Assembly: GCA_017302165.1 (NCBI GenBank)
Contig: JAFLCW010000001.1
Coordinates: 1,178,320-1,242,319 of the forward strand
Origin: Alphaproteobacteria bacterium
GTDB lineage: Bacteria; Pseudomonadota; Alphaproteobacteria; Micavibrionales; Micavibrionaceae
Direction: 5' to 3'
Length of the DNA: 64,000 bases
Positions 27,106 to 35,152 of the stretch are shown in pieces; positions within the stretch are counted from its first letter, which is position 1, and every line of letters begins with the position of its first letter. The translations under genes and the position numbers were made by a program. A model generated the notes under the pieces. That model saw only the letters and a program-made list of their open reading frames with translations. It was not told the DNA's origin and did no database searches.

Positions 27106-27733
27106 TCCTCTCGATTCTTCCTGCTCTCTGCGGGATTTTGATCAGGGGTTTGATCTTCCGGTATGTGGCATGGATGAAGTCGGCCGAGGGCCACTGGCTG
27201 GCCCCGTGGTGGCGGCCTGCGTATTCATCCCTCCTGAAAATTTGACTGATCCGATCTGGAATCATGTCAACGACAGCAAGAAATTATCATCCACTGCGCG
27301 TGAAAAATTGGATCCGGATATACGTGCACTCTGTTTTTTTGAAATCATCGACATATCGCCTGCTGAAATTGACCGGATTAATATCCATCAAGCCTCGTTA
27401 GAAGCCATGCGCCGCGCCTATCACAACATCGCGGATCGTCTCCCACCCCACCATGCCCTTGTAGATGGAAAATTCACACCCGCCCTGCCCTGTCCGGCGC
27501 AAGCGGTCGTCAAAGGTGACATGCGCTCGCTCGCGATTGCGGCAGCGTCCATTTTGGCCAAGGTTCATCGAGACCGTCTGATGACCCGGCTTCATGATGT
27601 TTTCCCCGTCTATGACTGGGATAAAAATGCAGGCTATGGGACGCCTGCACATCTGCGCGCGATTAAAACGCATGGGCTGACGCCACATCACCGTCTGTCC
27701 TTTGCCCCGTGTGCTGAGGCCTTAAGTCTCTGA
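27062..27733 (+). CDS. rnhB: Ribonuclease HII
   Basis: Removes ribonucleotides from DNA-RNA hybrids. 223 aa. G-M-D-E-V-G-R-G-P-L-A-G-P near residue 36 carries the catalytic Asp-Glu pair; D-S-K-K-L and V-D-G-K follow, and A-A-S-I-L-A-K-V-x-R-D is intact. The start may be ATG 27062 or 27068, both inside the pepN end, so translation is coupled. Lies immediately upstream of the ccrM promoter. Confidence 0.94.
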   Translation: MSMKLSKRRLAPRDNPLDSSCSLRDFDQGFDLPVCGMDEVGRGPLAGPVVAACVFIPPENLTDPIWNHVNDSKKLSSTAREKLDPDIRALCFFEIIDISPAEIDRINIHQASLEAMRRAYHNIADRLPPHHALVDGKFTPALPCPAQAVVKGDMRSLAIAAASILAKVHRDRLMTRLHDVFPVYDWDKNAGYGTPAHLRAIKTHGLTPHHRLSFAPCAEALSL

Positions 27734-27736
27734 TCT

Positions 27737-27831
27737 GACTCTGAAATCTAAAGAAACTCTGACAACGCATTGATTCTAAATATGGAATCAAATTTATATC
27801 TTGACGTGGACTCGCGCATGATTCATGATTC
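27737..27831 (+). promoter_or_regulatory. ccrM promoter region with six GANTC sites
   Basis: GANTC occurs at 27737, 27772, 27785, 27809, 27820 and 27827. A candidate sigma-70 promoter is TTGACG (27801-27806), a 17-base spacer, and CATGAT (27824-27829), so one site falls in the spacer, one touches the -10 edge and one overlaps the -10. Chance expectation for a GANTC in 95 bases is about 0.4. As ccrM makes the methylase for this motif, methylation-state autoregulation is the natural reading; it is inferred. Confidence 0.7.
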
Positions 27832-27855
27832 GACCGTAGAAAAACGGAGATTTAA

Positions 27856-28989
<1,134 letters not shown>

Positions 28990-29376
28990 TTGACGATCAT
29001 TCTTAATAACTTGGCTATGAATACGACCCATCAGATTTTTTTAAAGGAAATTGTCTTGAATGCCTCTGTGGGCGTCAATCCTGAGGAAAAAAACAATCGT
29101 CAGAACGTTATTGTTTCTGTCACAGTCGATGTAAAAACGCCAGAAAAGCCGATAGAGGACACGATTGAGCATGTCCTGTCCTATGACGATATTTTAAAAG
29201 ATGTCGAACGGATCGTTTTATCTGGGCATACGCATCTTTTGGAAATCTTGGCCGAACGTATTAAAGATAGTGTGCTTTGTTACCCACAGGCGGCAGGTGT
29301 GACGGTTATTGTTGAGAAACCGGACATTTACGAACATGTGAAGACTGCAGGCGTTAAACTGACGTGTTCCAGATAA
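28990..29376 (+). CDS. folB: Dihydroneopterin aldolase family protein
   Basis: Folate pathway enzyme making 6-hydroxymethyl-dihydropterin. About 119-128 aa. Family signs are G-V-N-P-E-E-K, the S-Y-D-D-I stretch and H-L-L-E-I-L-A-E-R-I, with a late V-E-K-P. The start is uncertain: TTG 28990 abuts the ccrM stop, while ATG 29017 fits the family N-terminus better. Neither has a good ribosome-binding site. Could also be the related FolX epimerase. Confidence 0.85.
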   Translation: MTIILNNLAMNTTHQIFLKEIVLNASVGVNPEEKNNRQNVIVSVTVDVKTPEKPIEDTIEHVLSYDDILKDVERIVLSGHTHLLEILAERIKDSVLCYPQAAGVTVIVEKPDIYEHVKTAGVKLTCSR

Positions 29377-29377
29377 T

Positions 29378-30277
29378 TTATCTAGGTTTTGAAGTGATCA
29401 GATCTTCAGGTTTTGACGATGAGAGTAACAGCACAGAATTGGCATCTTCAAACAAATCTATTCCATCTAATTTTCCTTCAAGAATAGCCAGGATACTTCC
29501 GTTTCGTCCCCGAATACTTCCCAGATATTCATGAAAATCAACCCGAAGGCGGACATAGGCAATACGTTTATATCTTTGCTGACGGACATCGATATCCACA
29601 TCAAGGACTTCTTTTTGTTTGCGCACCAAAAAGGCCTGCGCGACATGTTCATCGACGGGGACAAAATTATACGTGAAGGCTTGCTCCATGATGAGCATCA
29701 GATTTCGGGGGTAATCCTTGACCTCGCCGATACGTCCGCATAATTCACGATCGAGTGAATTTCCCCAGATTTCAAACCGCCGAATATTATTATACGCATA
29801 GACATCCATGATCGGGAATCCCTTGCGTACCTCGTCATATGTACCGAGCTCTACGGGGAGCACGAATTCAAATTTTGTTGGAAAGGATTCGTGGTTGATG
29901 TTCAGAAATTTTTTGGCGGATTCTCGAATTTTTTTCCATTCGAAGTCATTATTGACATTGTTTTGATATATGTCGCATTCATTAATCAACATAAAATTAT
30001 CAACGGCGCGATCATCGCCGCTATCAAAAACACCTAAGTTCCAATAGAGTTTCGAGAGATTTGCTGGCGTCCCCCGAACATACCCCGTTAATTTCGTTGA
30101 GTCAGGCGCGACCGTGGCATCACCCGTTTTAACATCACGGGCAATAGATTCAGATGTCACCATAGGCGTTTGTGGAAATTCAGAAGGTGTTTGCGCCAAC
30201 GCCGGGGTTATATCCACGCCTACCCACACGCATATCACAAAAACAAAAGGCCGGATGAACATCTTTATCATATTCAT
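29378..30277 (-). CDS. Exported hypothetical protein, about 300 aa
   Basis: A signal peptide is clear (hydrophobic stretch, then P-A-L-A-Q), so the mature protein is periplasmic. Distinctive segments are L-I-N-E-C-D-I-Y, a F-E-W-K-K-I pattern and L-C-G-R-I-G. It may belong to one of the alphaproteobacterial domains of unknown function such as DUF4852, but I cannot confirm this. No catalytic pattern is evident. I start at ATG 30277 rather than an upstream GTG. Convergent with folB, with one base between the stops. Confidence 0.7.
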   Translation of the reverse strand: MNMIKMFIRPFVFVICVWVGVDITPALAQTPSEFPQTPMVTSESIARDVKTGDATVAPDSTKLTGYVRGTPANLSKLYWNLGVFDSGDDRAVDNFMLINECDIYQNNVNNDFEWKKIRESAKKFLNINHESFPTKFEFVLPVELGTYDEVRKGFPIMDVYAYNNIRRFEIWGNSLDRELCGRIGEVKDYPRNLMLIMEQAFTYNFVPVDEHVAQAFLVRKQKEVLDVDIDVRQQRYKRIAYVRLRVDFHEYLGSIRGRNGSILAILEGKLDGIDLFEDANSVLLLSSSKPEDLITSKPR

Positions 30278-30316
30278 AGTATAAATTTTTATACCCGAAA
30301 TCACAAACTTCTTTTG

Positions 30317-31396
30317 CTATTTCATGACCTTGGTGACTTTTTGAAATAAGGTCGCTAGCCCTAGTTCCGCCACATTTTGACGGTCAACCGATTTAAGATG
30401 TGAGGGGACAAGCCCCTTCCACGTGATCTCACACGGAATCAAGGTCAGTTCAAAATGGGTAAAAACATGGCGAACATGTCTGCCGGGATGAACAATAATT
30501 TTTTGTCCTTTCAAAATATCCGGGTGGGTCATGCTATCGCTCTCTGATACCCATTCAGACGTTGGTAACCCAGCCATACCCCCAAACAAGCCTTTAGGGG
30601 GTCTTGTTTCATATAATATTTGGCCATGTTTGTTTTTGATCCAATAAACATACCCCTGTTTTTTGGGTTTTACGATTTTGGGTGATTTCATCGGAAGCTG
30701 TTCAGCGATATTTTGCGCACGCGCCAGACAATGACCAGAGACCGGACATAGACCGCATTTGGGCAAACGTGGGGTGCAGATCATCGCCCCCAGATCCATC
30801 ATGCCTTGGGCGTAATCACCTGGATGATCTGTACGTCCGACCGAGAGTTTTTCTGCGTACTGAATTAATATCTTTTTGGATTTTGGCAGAGGATCACTCA
30901 CCGCAAAGATACGTGACATCACACGTTCGACATTGCCATCCACCACCGTTGCGGGTTTTTGATGGCATATCGCATGGATGGCAGAGGCCGTATAAGGGCC
31001 AATGCCCGGCAAAGCCTTCAGCCCCTCCAGCGTTTCCGGGAATCTGCCGCCATGATGTGCCATAACGTGACGGGCGCAGGCATGCAGATTCCGAGCGCGC
31101 GCATAATAGCCCAGACCTGCCCAGTGTTTTAAAATAGCATCAAGCGGTGCGTCTGCCAGATCAGCCAAGGTCGGCCATAACGAGATGAATTTTAAAAAAT
31201 ACGGCGTCCCCATCGGGATGGTGGTCTGTTGCATGATAATTTCAGACAGCCATACAGCATACGGGTCAGCAGGCGCACCACCCTTGACACGCCAGGGCAG
31301 GTCTCGGCCTTTTTGCCAATACCAAGACAGGATAGAGGCCCTAAAACCGTTAATATCGAAAATAACGCCCTTGCCCTTCTTTTTTGATTCTGACAT
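30317..31396 (-). CDS. mutY: A/G-specific adenine glycosylase MutY
   Basis: Removes A opposite 8-oxoG. About 359 aa. The HhH motif L-P-G-I-G-P-Y-T-A-S-A-I, catalytic Glu in E-I-I-M-Q-Q-T, and Fe-S ligands C-x6-C-x2-C-x5-C (C-T-P-R-L-P-K-C-G-L-C) are all present. The C-terminal third is the Nudix-like 8-oxoG-sensing domain. The start is ATG 31396 or 31408, both overlapping the divergent dciA-like gene. Longer in-frame starts (to 31537) would overlap it deeply. Confidence 0.95.
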   Translation of the reverse strand: MSESKKKGKGVIFDINGFRASILSWYWQKGRDLPWRVKGGAPADPYAVWLSEIIMQQTTIPMGTPYFLKFISLWPTLADLADAPLDAILKHWAGLGYYARARNLHACARHVMAHHGGRFPETLEGLKALPGIGPYTASAIHAICHQKPATVVDGNVERVMSRIFAVSDPLPKSKKILIQYAEKLSVGRTDHPGDYAQGMMDLGAMICTPRLPKCGLCPVSGHCLARAQNIAEQLPMKSPKIVKPKKQGYVYWIKNKHGQILYETRPPKGLFGGMAGLPTSEWVSESDSMTHPDILKGQKIIVHPGRHVRHVFTHFELTLIPCEITWKGLVPSHLKSVDRQNVAELGLATLFQKVTKVMK

Positions 31397-31883
31397 GCTC
31401 TGCCCCATGTGTGCCTTAAGGCTTTTATCGGAGAGCATCCCGAAAGTCACGGATAAGACTTTTTCGCGGAAATTTATTTCGCTGGGGCGCATCGTCACCC
31501 ATTGGGCGGAAATCATGGGCGCGGATATGGCCAGCAAGGCTCAGCCGCTCAAAATTCACTTCCGGAAGCCCAAATCCCAGCGAAGCCTTCCCCAGACCAC
31601 GCTCGATATCGCCGTTTCCAGTGCGGATGCCGTGCTGTTGACCTATCAGAAAGACGTGATCCTTGAGAAAATTAACCGTGTTTTCGGCGAAAGATGGATC
31701 ACGGATATCAAGTTCGTGCATATGCCTGACAATCGTCCTCCGGCACGCCTCAAACCTAGAAAAACCTTGACGGATGAACAAAAAAGTCATTTATCACAAC
31801 TTCTTGAAGGGGTAACAGACCCGGATATCAAAGCGCGTCTGGAATCCTTTGGTTTATCGATGTTAGAGAGAGAAAATTCATGA
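31395..31883 (+). CDS. DUF721/DciA-like protein
   Basis: About 162 aa. The helix-rich N-terminal part (L-R-L-L-S-E-S-I-P-K-V) followed by I-V-T-H-W-A-E-I-M-G, then a strand region with L-T-Y-Q-K-D-V-I-L-E-K-I-N, matches DUF721. DciA in this family loads the replicative helicase in bacteria without DnaC. I start at ATG 31395 (or 31407) because family similarity begins there; the longer frame from 31185 runs antisense to mutY. The stop overlaps efp by 4 nt. Confidence 0.8.
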   Translation: MLCPMCALRLLSESIPKVTDKTFSRKFISLGRIVTHWAEIMGADMASKAQPLKIHFRKPKSQRSLPQTTLDIAVSSADAVLLTYQKDVILEKINRVFGERWITDIKFVHMPDNRPPARLKPRKTLTDEQKSHLSQLLEGVTDPDIKARLESFGLSMLERENS

Positions 31884-32452
31884 AAGTCACCGCCATTACA
31901 CTTCGTCCCGGGAATGTCATCGATTTAGAGGACGGTAAATTATGGGCTGTTACGAAATATGACATCATGCAACCCGGGAAGGGCGCATCTGTCATCCAGA
32001 TCGAAATGCGTGATATCCGTTCCGGGAACAAAAACAACATGCGTTTCCGCACGCAGGAAATGATTGAAAAAGTGCGTCTGGAACAGGCTGAATACCAATA
32101 TCTGTTTAACGATGGTGCAGATGTTTTTACATTCATGAATCAGGAATCGTTCGAACAGCTTGAAGTCAAACGTTCTGTTCTGGGAGATCAGGCGGCCTTT
32201 CTTCAAGATGGCATGATTGTTACCATTGAAACATTTGAGAACGAACCTTTAAGCGTTACCCTGCCCGATAGCGTGATTTTAAGAATCGTCGAAGCTGAAC
32301 CTGTGGTTAAAGGCCAGACAGCGTCGTCGTCATATAAACCCGCCATTTTGGAAAACGGGATCAAGGTTATGGTGCCGCCCCATATTGAATCCGGCATTCG
32401 TATTGTTGTCAAAACCGCCGATTCATCCTACGTCGAACGCGCCAAAGATTAA
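31880..32452 (+). CDS. efp: Elongation factor P
   Basis: Relieves ribosome stalling at polyproline. 190 aa, three-domain length. The loop tip is P-G-K-G with Lys34, the residue that EpmA lysylates; epmA is in this window at 62326. The C-terminal segment G-I-K-V-M-V-P and later V-K-T-A-D-S-S-Y are typical. The ATGA overlap with the dciA-like gene implies coupling. Confidence 0.97.
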   Translation: MKVTAITLRPGNVIDLEDGKLWAVTKYDIMQPGKGASVIQIEMRDIRSGNKNNMRFRTQEMIEKVRLEQAEYQYLFNDGADVFTFMNQESFEQLEVKRSVLGDQAAFLQDGMIVTIETFENEPLSVTLPDSVILRIVEAEPVVKGQTASSSYKPAILENGIKVMVPPHIESGIRIVVKTADSSYVERAKD

Positions 32453-32460
32453 GGTTTAAG

Positions 32461-33255
32461 ATGGCTTTGCAATCCCCTGTCATGTCCTTGATGATCAAGG
32501 CGGCCGAAAAAGCCGCCAAATCTTTGGTACGTGATTTTGGTGAAGTGGAACAATTACAAGTATCGCGCAAAGGTCCTGCCGATTTTGTGACAGCCGCCGA
32601 TAAACGATCCGAAGAAATCATTTTCGAAGAATTAAAACGCGTTCATCCGGATTATTCGTTTTTGATGGAAGAATCAGGCGAAGTGAAAGGCGCAGACACC
32701 GAGAATAAATGGATTATTGATCCGTTAGATGGCACGCATAATTTTATGCACGGTATTCCGCAATGGAGTATTTCCATCGCCCTTGAACAAAAAGGTCAGA
32801 TCATCGCCGGATTGGTATATGACCCAATTAAGTTTGAATTATTCCGCGCTGAAAAAGGAATGGGGGCGTTTTTGGCCAAAAAACGCCTGCGGGTATCCGG
32901 GCGTTCAGATTTTGAAAGTGCTGTTTTGGCAATCGGATATCCAAACCCGGCAGAAGATAGGAAGAAAAAACTTCTGGCAGAGTTGGACGTGGTGTGTAAC
33001 GTCGCCCCGATGATCCGCCGTTTTGGATCTGCGGCCTTGGATATGGCCTATGTCGCCGCCGGGCGATTTGATGGTTTTTGGGAACGTGGCCTAAAACCAT
33101 GGGATGCCGCCGCCGGAAGTTTAATCGTCAAGGAAGCCGGTGGATATGTGACCTCAATTGATAATGATGATAACCCCACCTATAGCCGTCATCTGGTCTG
33201 TGGTAACCCGGCCATTCATACGAACCTGAGAAAACTGCTCAAATCCGTAGTCTAG
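32461..33255 (+). CDS. suhB: Inositol-1-monophosphatase SuhB
   Basis: 264 aa. Motifs are V-T-A-A-D near residue 42, E-E-S-G-E, D-P-L-D-G-T-H-N-F near 86, and W-D-x-A-A-G in W-D-A-A-A-G-S near the C-terminus. This copy resembles SuhB (phosphatase and rRNA-transcription partner) more than the paralogue at 4973. Follows efp after 8 bases, as in many alphaproteobacteria. Confidence 0.92.
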   Translation: MALQSPVMSLMIKAAEKAAKSLVRDFGEVEQLQVSRKGPADFVTAADKRSEEIIFEELKRVHPDYSFLMEESGEVKGADTENKWIIDPLDGTHNFMHGIPQWSISIALEQKGQIIAGLVYDPIKFELFRAEKGMGAFLAKKRLRVSGRSDFESAVLAIGYPNPAEDRKKKLLAELDVVCNVAPMIRRFGSAALDMAYVAAGRFDGFWERGLKPWDAAAGSLIVKEAGGYVTSIDNDDNPTYSRHLVCGNPAIHTNLRKLLKSVV

Positions 33256-33287
33256 GCGCAGGCAGACACTGATGACTTTTTTATCAG

Positions 33288-34121
33288 ATGATCTATAGTC
33301 ATTTCATGTTCAGATATGCCGCTTTTTTCTGTCTCGCGCTGATCGGCTTTGGCCTTTCTTCTGCCATGGCACAGGATACTGATTTGCAGGGATATCAACC
33401 CCCGCCTTTATTTGGCGCGCCGCCCACCACCCAGCAACGGCCTGATAAACCTGTGATGATCGAACCTACGCGGTCTCCTGCTATCCCGTATGAGGCTCCG
33501 GCGCCCCAGAAAGACAAACGTCCGGTCATTACCCCGCAAACATCCAGCCCCAGAGATTTGCCCACCCCATCAAGACCCGGGGAGAAGGCCGACAAAAAGA
33601 AACCTGAGAGCATGGTCAAAGGCCCCGTTGAAATGCGGCCTGCCCCAGCTAGCCGTGTTGATTCTGCCCCGGTCGCTGATACGCCGATCCCCGCAGTTGC
33701 CGGAGTACCGAAAAAAACCATGCTGGAGCAACATCATGACCGATTACAGGCCGAAAAGTCGGCGGAACCTGAAGCGTCCAAGCCAGCCTTGCCTGTAGCG
33801 AATCTAGCGAGCCCCATCAAAAAAACGATCACCTATACGCGGGGTGCGCTTGAGATGACGCCAGAAAACCGAGCAATTTTAAATCAGGATATCATGCCCG
33901 TTCTGAAAGGAACGTCAGCACGGCTTGAAATCAGGTCATATGCTACCCCAGAAAAAGGGATACAAAACAGTGACCGGCGCATGGCACTCAATCGCGCCCT
34001 GTTCCTTCGCAGTGAGCTGATCCGGCAGGGTATCCCGGCAGACCGGATGGATGTCAGGGCATTAGGGGATAAAAGTGAAACGCCCCCGGCTGACCGGATT
34101 GATCTTATCCTGAGCCCTTAA
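33288..34121 (+). CDS. OmpA-like domain envelope protein with proline-rich linker
   Basis: 277 aa (or 271 from ATG 33306, which starts nearer the signal peptide). The signal ends near A-M-A-Q. Residues about 30-175 are low-complexity, rich in Pro, Lys and Ala. The C-terminal 100 residues resemble the OmpA peptidoglycan-binding fold, with N-R-A-L-F-L-R-S-E-L-I and R-M-D-V-R-A-L-G-D-K. No lipobox, so it is not a classical Pal. It probably spans part of the periplasm. Confidence 0.8.
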   Translation: MIYSHFMFRYAAFFCLALIGFGLSSAMAQDTDLQGYQPPPLFGAPPTTQQRPDKPVMIEPTRSPAIPYEAPAPQKDKRPVITPQTSSPRDLPTPSRPGEKADKKKPESMVKGPVEMRPAPASRVDSAPVADTPIPAVAGVPKKTMLEQHHDRLQAEKSAEPEASKPALPVANLASPIKKTITYTRGALEMTPENRAILNQDIMPVLKGTSARLEIRSYATPEKGIQNSDRRMALNRALFLRSELIRQGIPADRMDVRALGDKSETPPADRIDLILSP

Positions 34122-34135
34122 TCCAGCTTTCTGCG

Positions 34136-34144
34136 TGTGGATAA
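34136..34144 (-). promoter_or_regulatory. Perfect DnaA box upstream of dsbA-smc
   Basis: TGTGGATAA on the + strand, the exact complement of TTATCCACA, in the 139-base gap before the thioredoxin gene that leads to smc. It lies upstream of a TTGACA element at 34169 and a dyad at 34189-34216. DnaA control is inferred. Confidence 0.5.
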
Positions 34145-34188
34145 AGCCCCCCTCACCCGGCGAATTTATTGACATTGATCCAGCCAAT

Positions 34189-34216
34189 CTGTCAGTTATG
34201 TCTGGATATCTGACAG
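34189..34216. repeat. Inverted repeat in the dsbA promoter region
   Basis: CTGTCAG (34189-34195) and CTGACAG (34210-34216) are perfect 7-bp arms with a 14-base spacer, just upstream of a TATAGT -10-like hexamer at 34224-34229. Looks like an operator or a hairpin at the 5' end of the transcript. Confidence 0.4.
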
Positions 34217-34260
34217 GTAATGGTATAGTTTTTCAACCAACTTATGGCAAAGGATAGGTT

Positions 34261-35121
34261 ATGACTGAAACTCCTAACCCGAAAAAGAAAATGGCGGCGG
34301 TTCTGATTTCCGTCCTCGCGCTTGTGCTCCTGATCGGGCTATCAATGGGGGCTGGGTTATTTACGAAAAAAGATGCTTCGCCTGAACAGGCTCCCGTTTC
34401 GGTCGCTGAAACGGCGGGTGAACATAGCCACGATTCGATGGCACAGGATACACCTGTGGATACAGCCGTCACAGATGTAGTGAATAATGCAACGGTCGGT
34501 GCTGAGCCGAACGCCGCGCCAGCCTTAACAGCCGCCCCCTCTGGGACAATTGATATGAATGTGGTGAAAACCCCCCGTATTATAGGCTCTCCTGATGCTC
34601 CGGTAAAAATTATCGAATTTGCCTCGTTGACTTGCTCACACTGCGCGCATTTCCACAAAGACATCCTGCCCCAGTTAAAAGAAAAATATATCGATAAAGG
34701 GTTAGTATCGATTGAATTTAAGGAATTCCCCTTAAACGCGGCCGCACTGGATGCATCGATACTGGCGCGGTGTTTGCCGCTGGATAAATACGAAGCCTAT
34801 ATTTCTTTGTTGTTCAAAACACAGGATGATTGGACAGCTCAGCCTGATTACATCACGATTTTAAAACAAAATGCCAAACTGGCTGGATTGAGCGATGAGC
34901 AAGCTTCGGCGTGCCTTGCCGACCCCGCCGTGAAACAATTCGTGGCACAAGGTGTCAAAGAAGGAACGGAAAAATGGAAGGTTGAATCCACCCCGACCTT
35001 TATTATCAATGACGGAAAAGAACGCATTAGCGGGGCGATGCCGTTGTATGAATTCGAGCGCGTCTTCCGCGTCGTCACAGACGGCAAAGTGGCGGCGATT
35101 GAAACCCCCAAGTCAGAGTAA
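34261..35121 (+). CDS. DsbA-family thiol-disulfide protein, membrane-anchored
   Basis: 286 aa. One N-terminal membrane segment (about 11-34), an Ala/Pro-rich linker, then a DsbA-type thioredoxin domain with C-S-H-C at 125-128 and the cis-Pro region S-T-P-T-F-I-I near 240. It resembles the DsbA/Com1 proteins of alphaproteobacteria that precede smc. Acts in the periplasm as a disulfide oxidant or isomerase. 31 bases before smc. Confidence 0.92.
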   Translation: MTETPNPKKKMAAVLISVLALVLLIGLSMGAGLFTKKDASPEQAPVSVAETAGEHSHDSMAQDTPVDTAVTDVVNNATVGAEPNAAPALTAAPSGTIDMNVVKTPRIIGSPDAPVKIIEFASLTCSHCAHFHKDILPQLKEKYIDKGLVSIEFKEFPLNAAALDASILARCLPLDKYEAYISLLFKTQDDWTAQPDYITILKQNAKLAGLSDEQASACLADPAVKQFVAQGVKEGTEKWKVESTPTFIINDGKERISGAMPLYEFERVFRVVTDGKVAAIETPKSE

Positions 35122-35152
35122 CCAAGACGTATAACAAATTAAGTGATATCGC

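Noticed and set aside
31185-31394. N-terminal extension of the dciA-like gene
   Set aside because: The frame is open but antisense to the conserved MutY core, and DUF721 similarity begins only after 31395.
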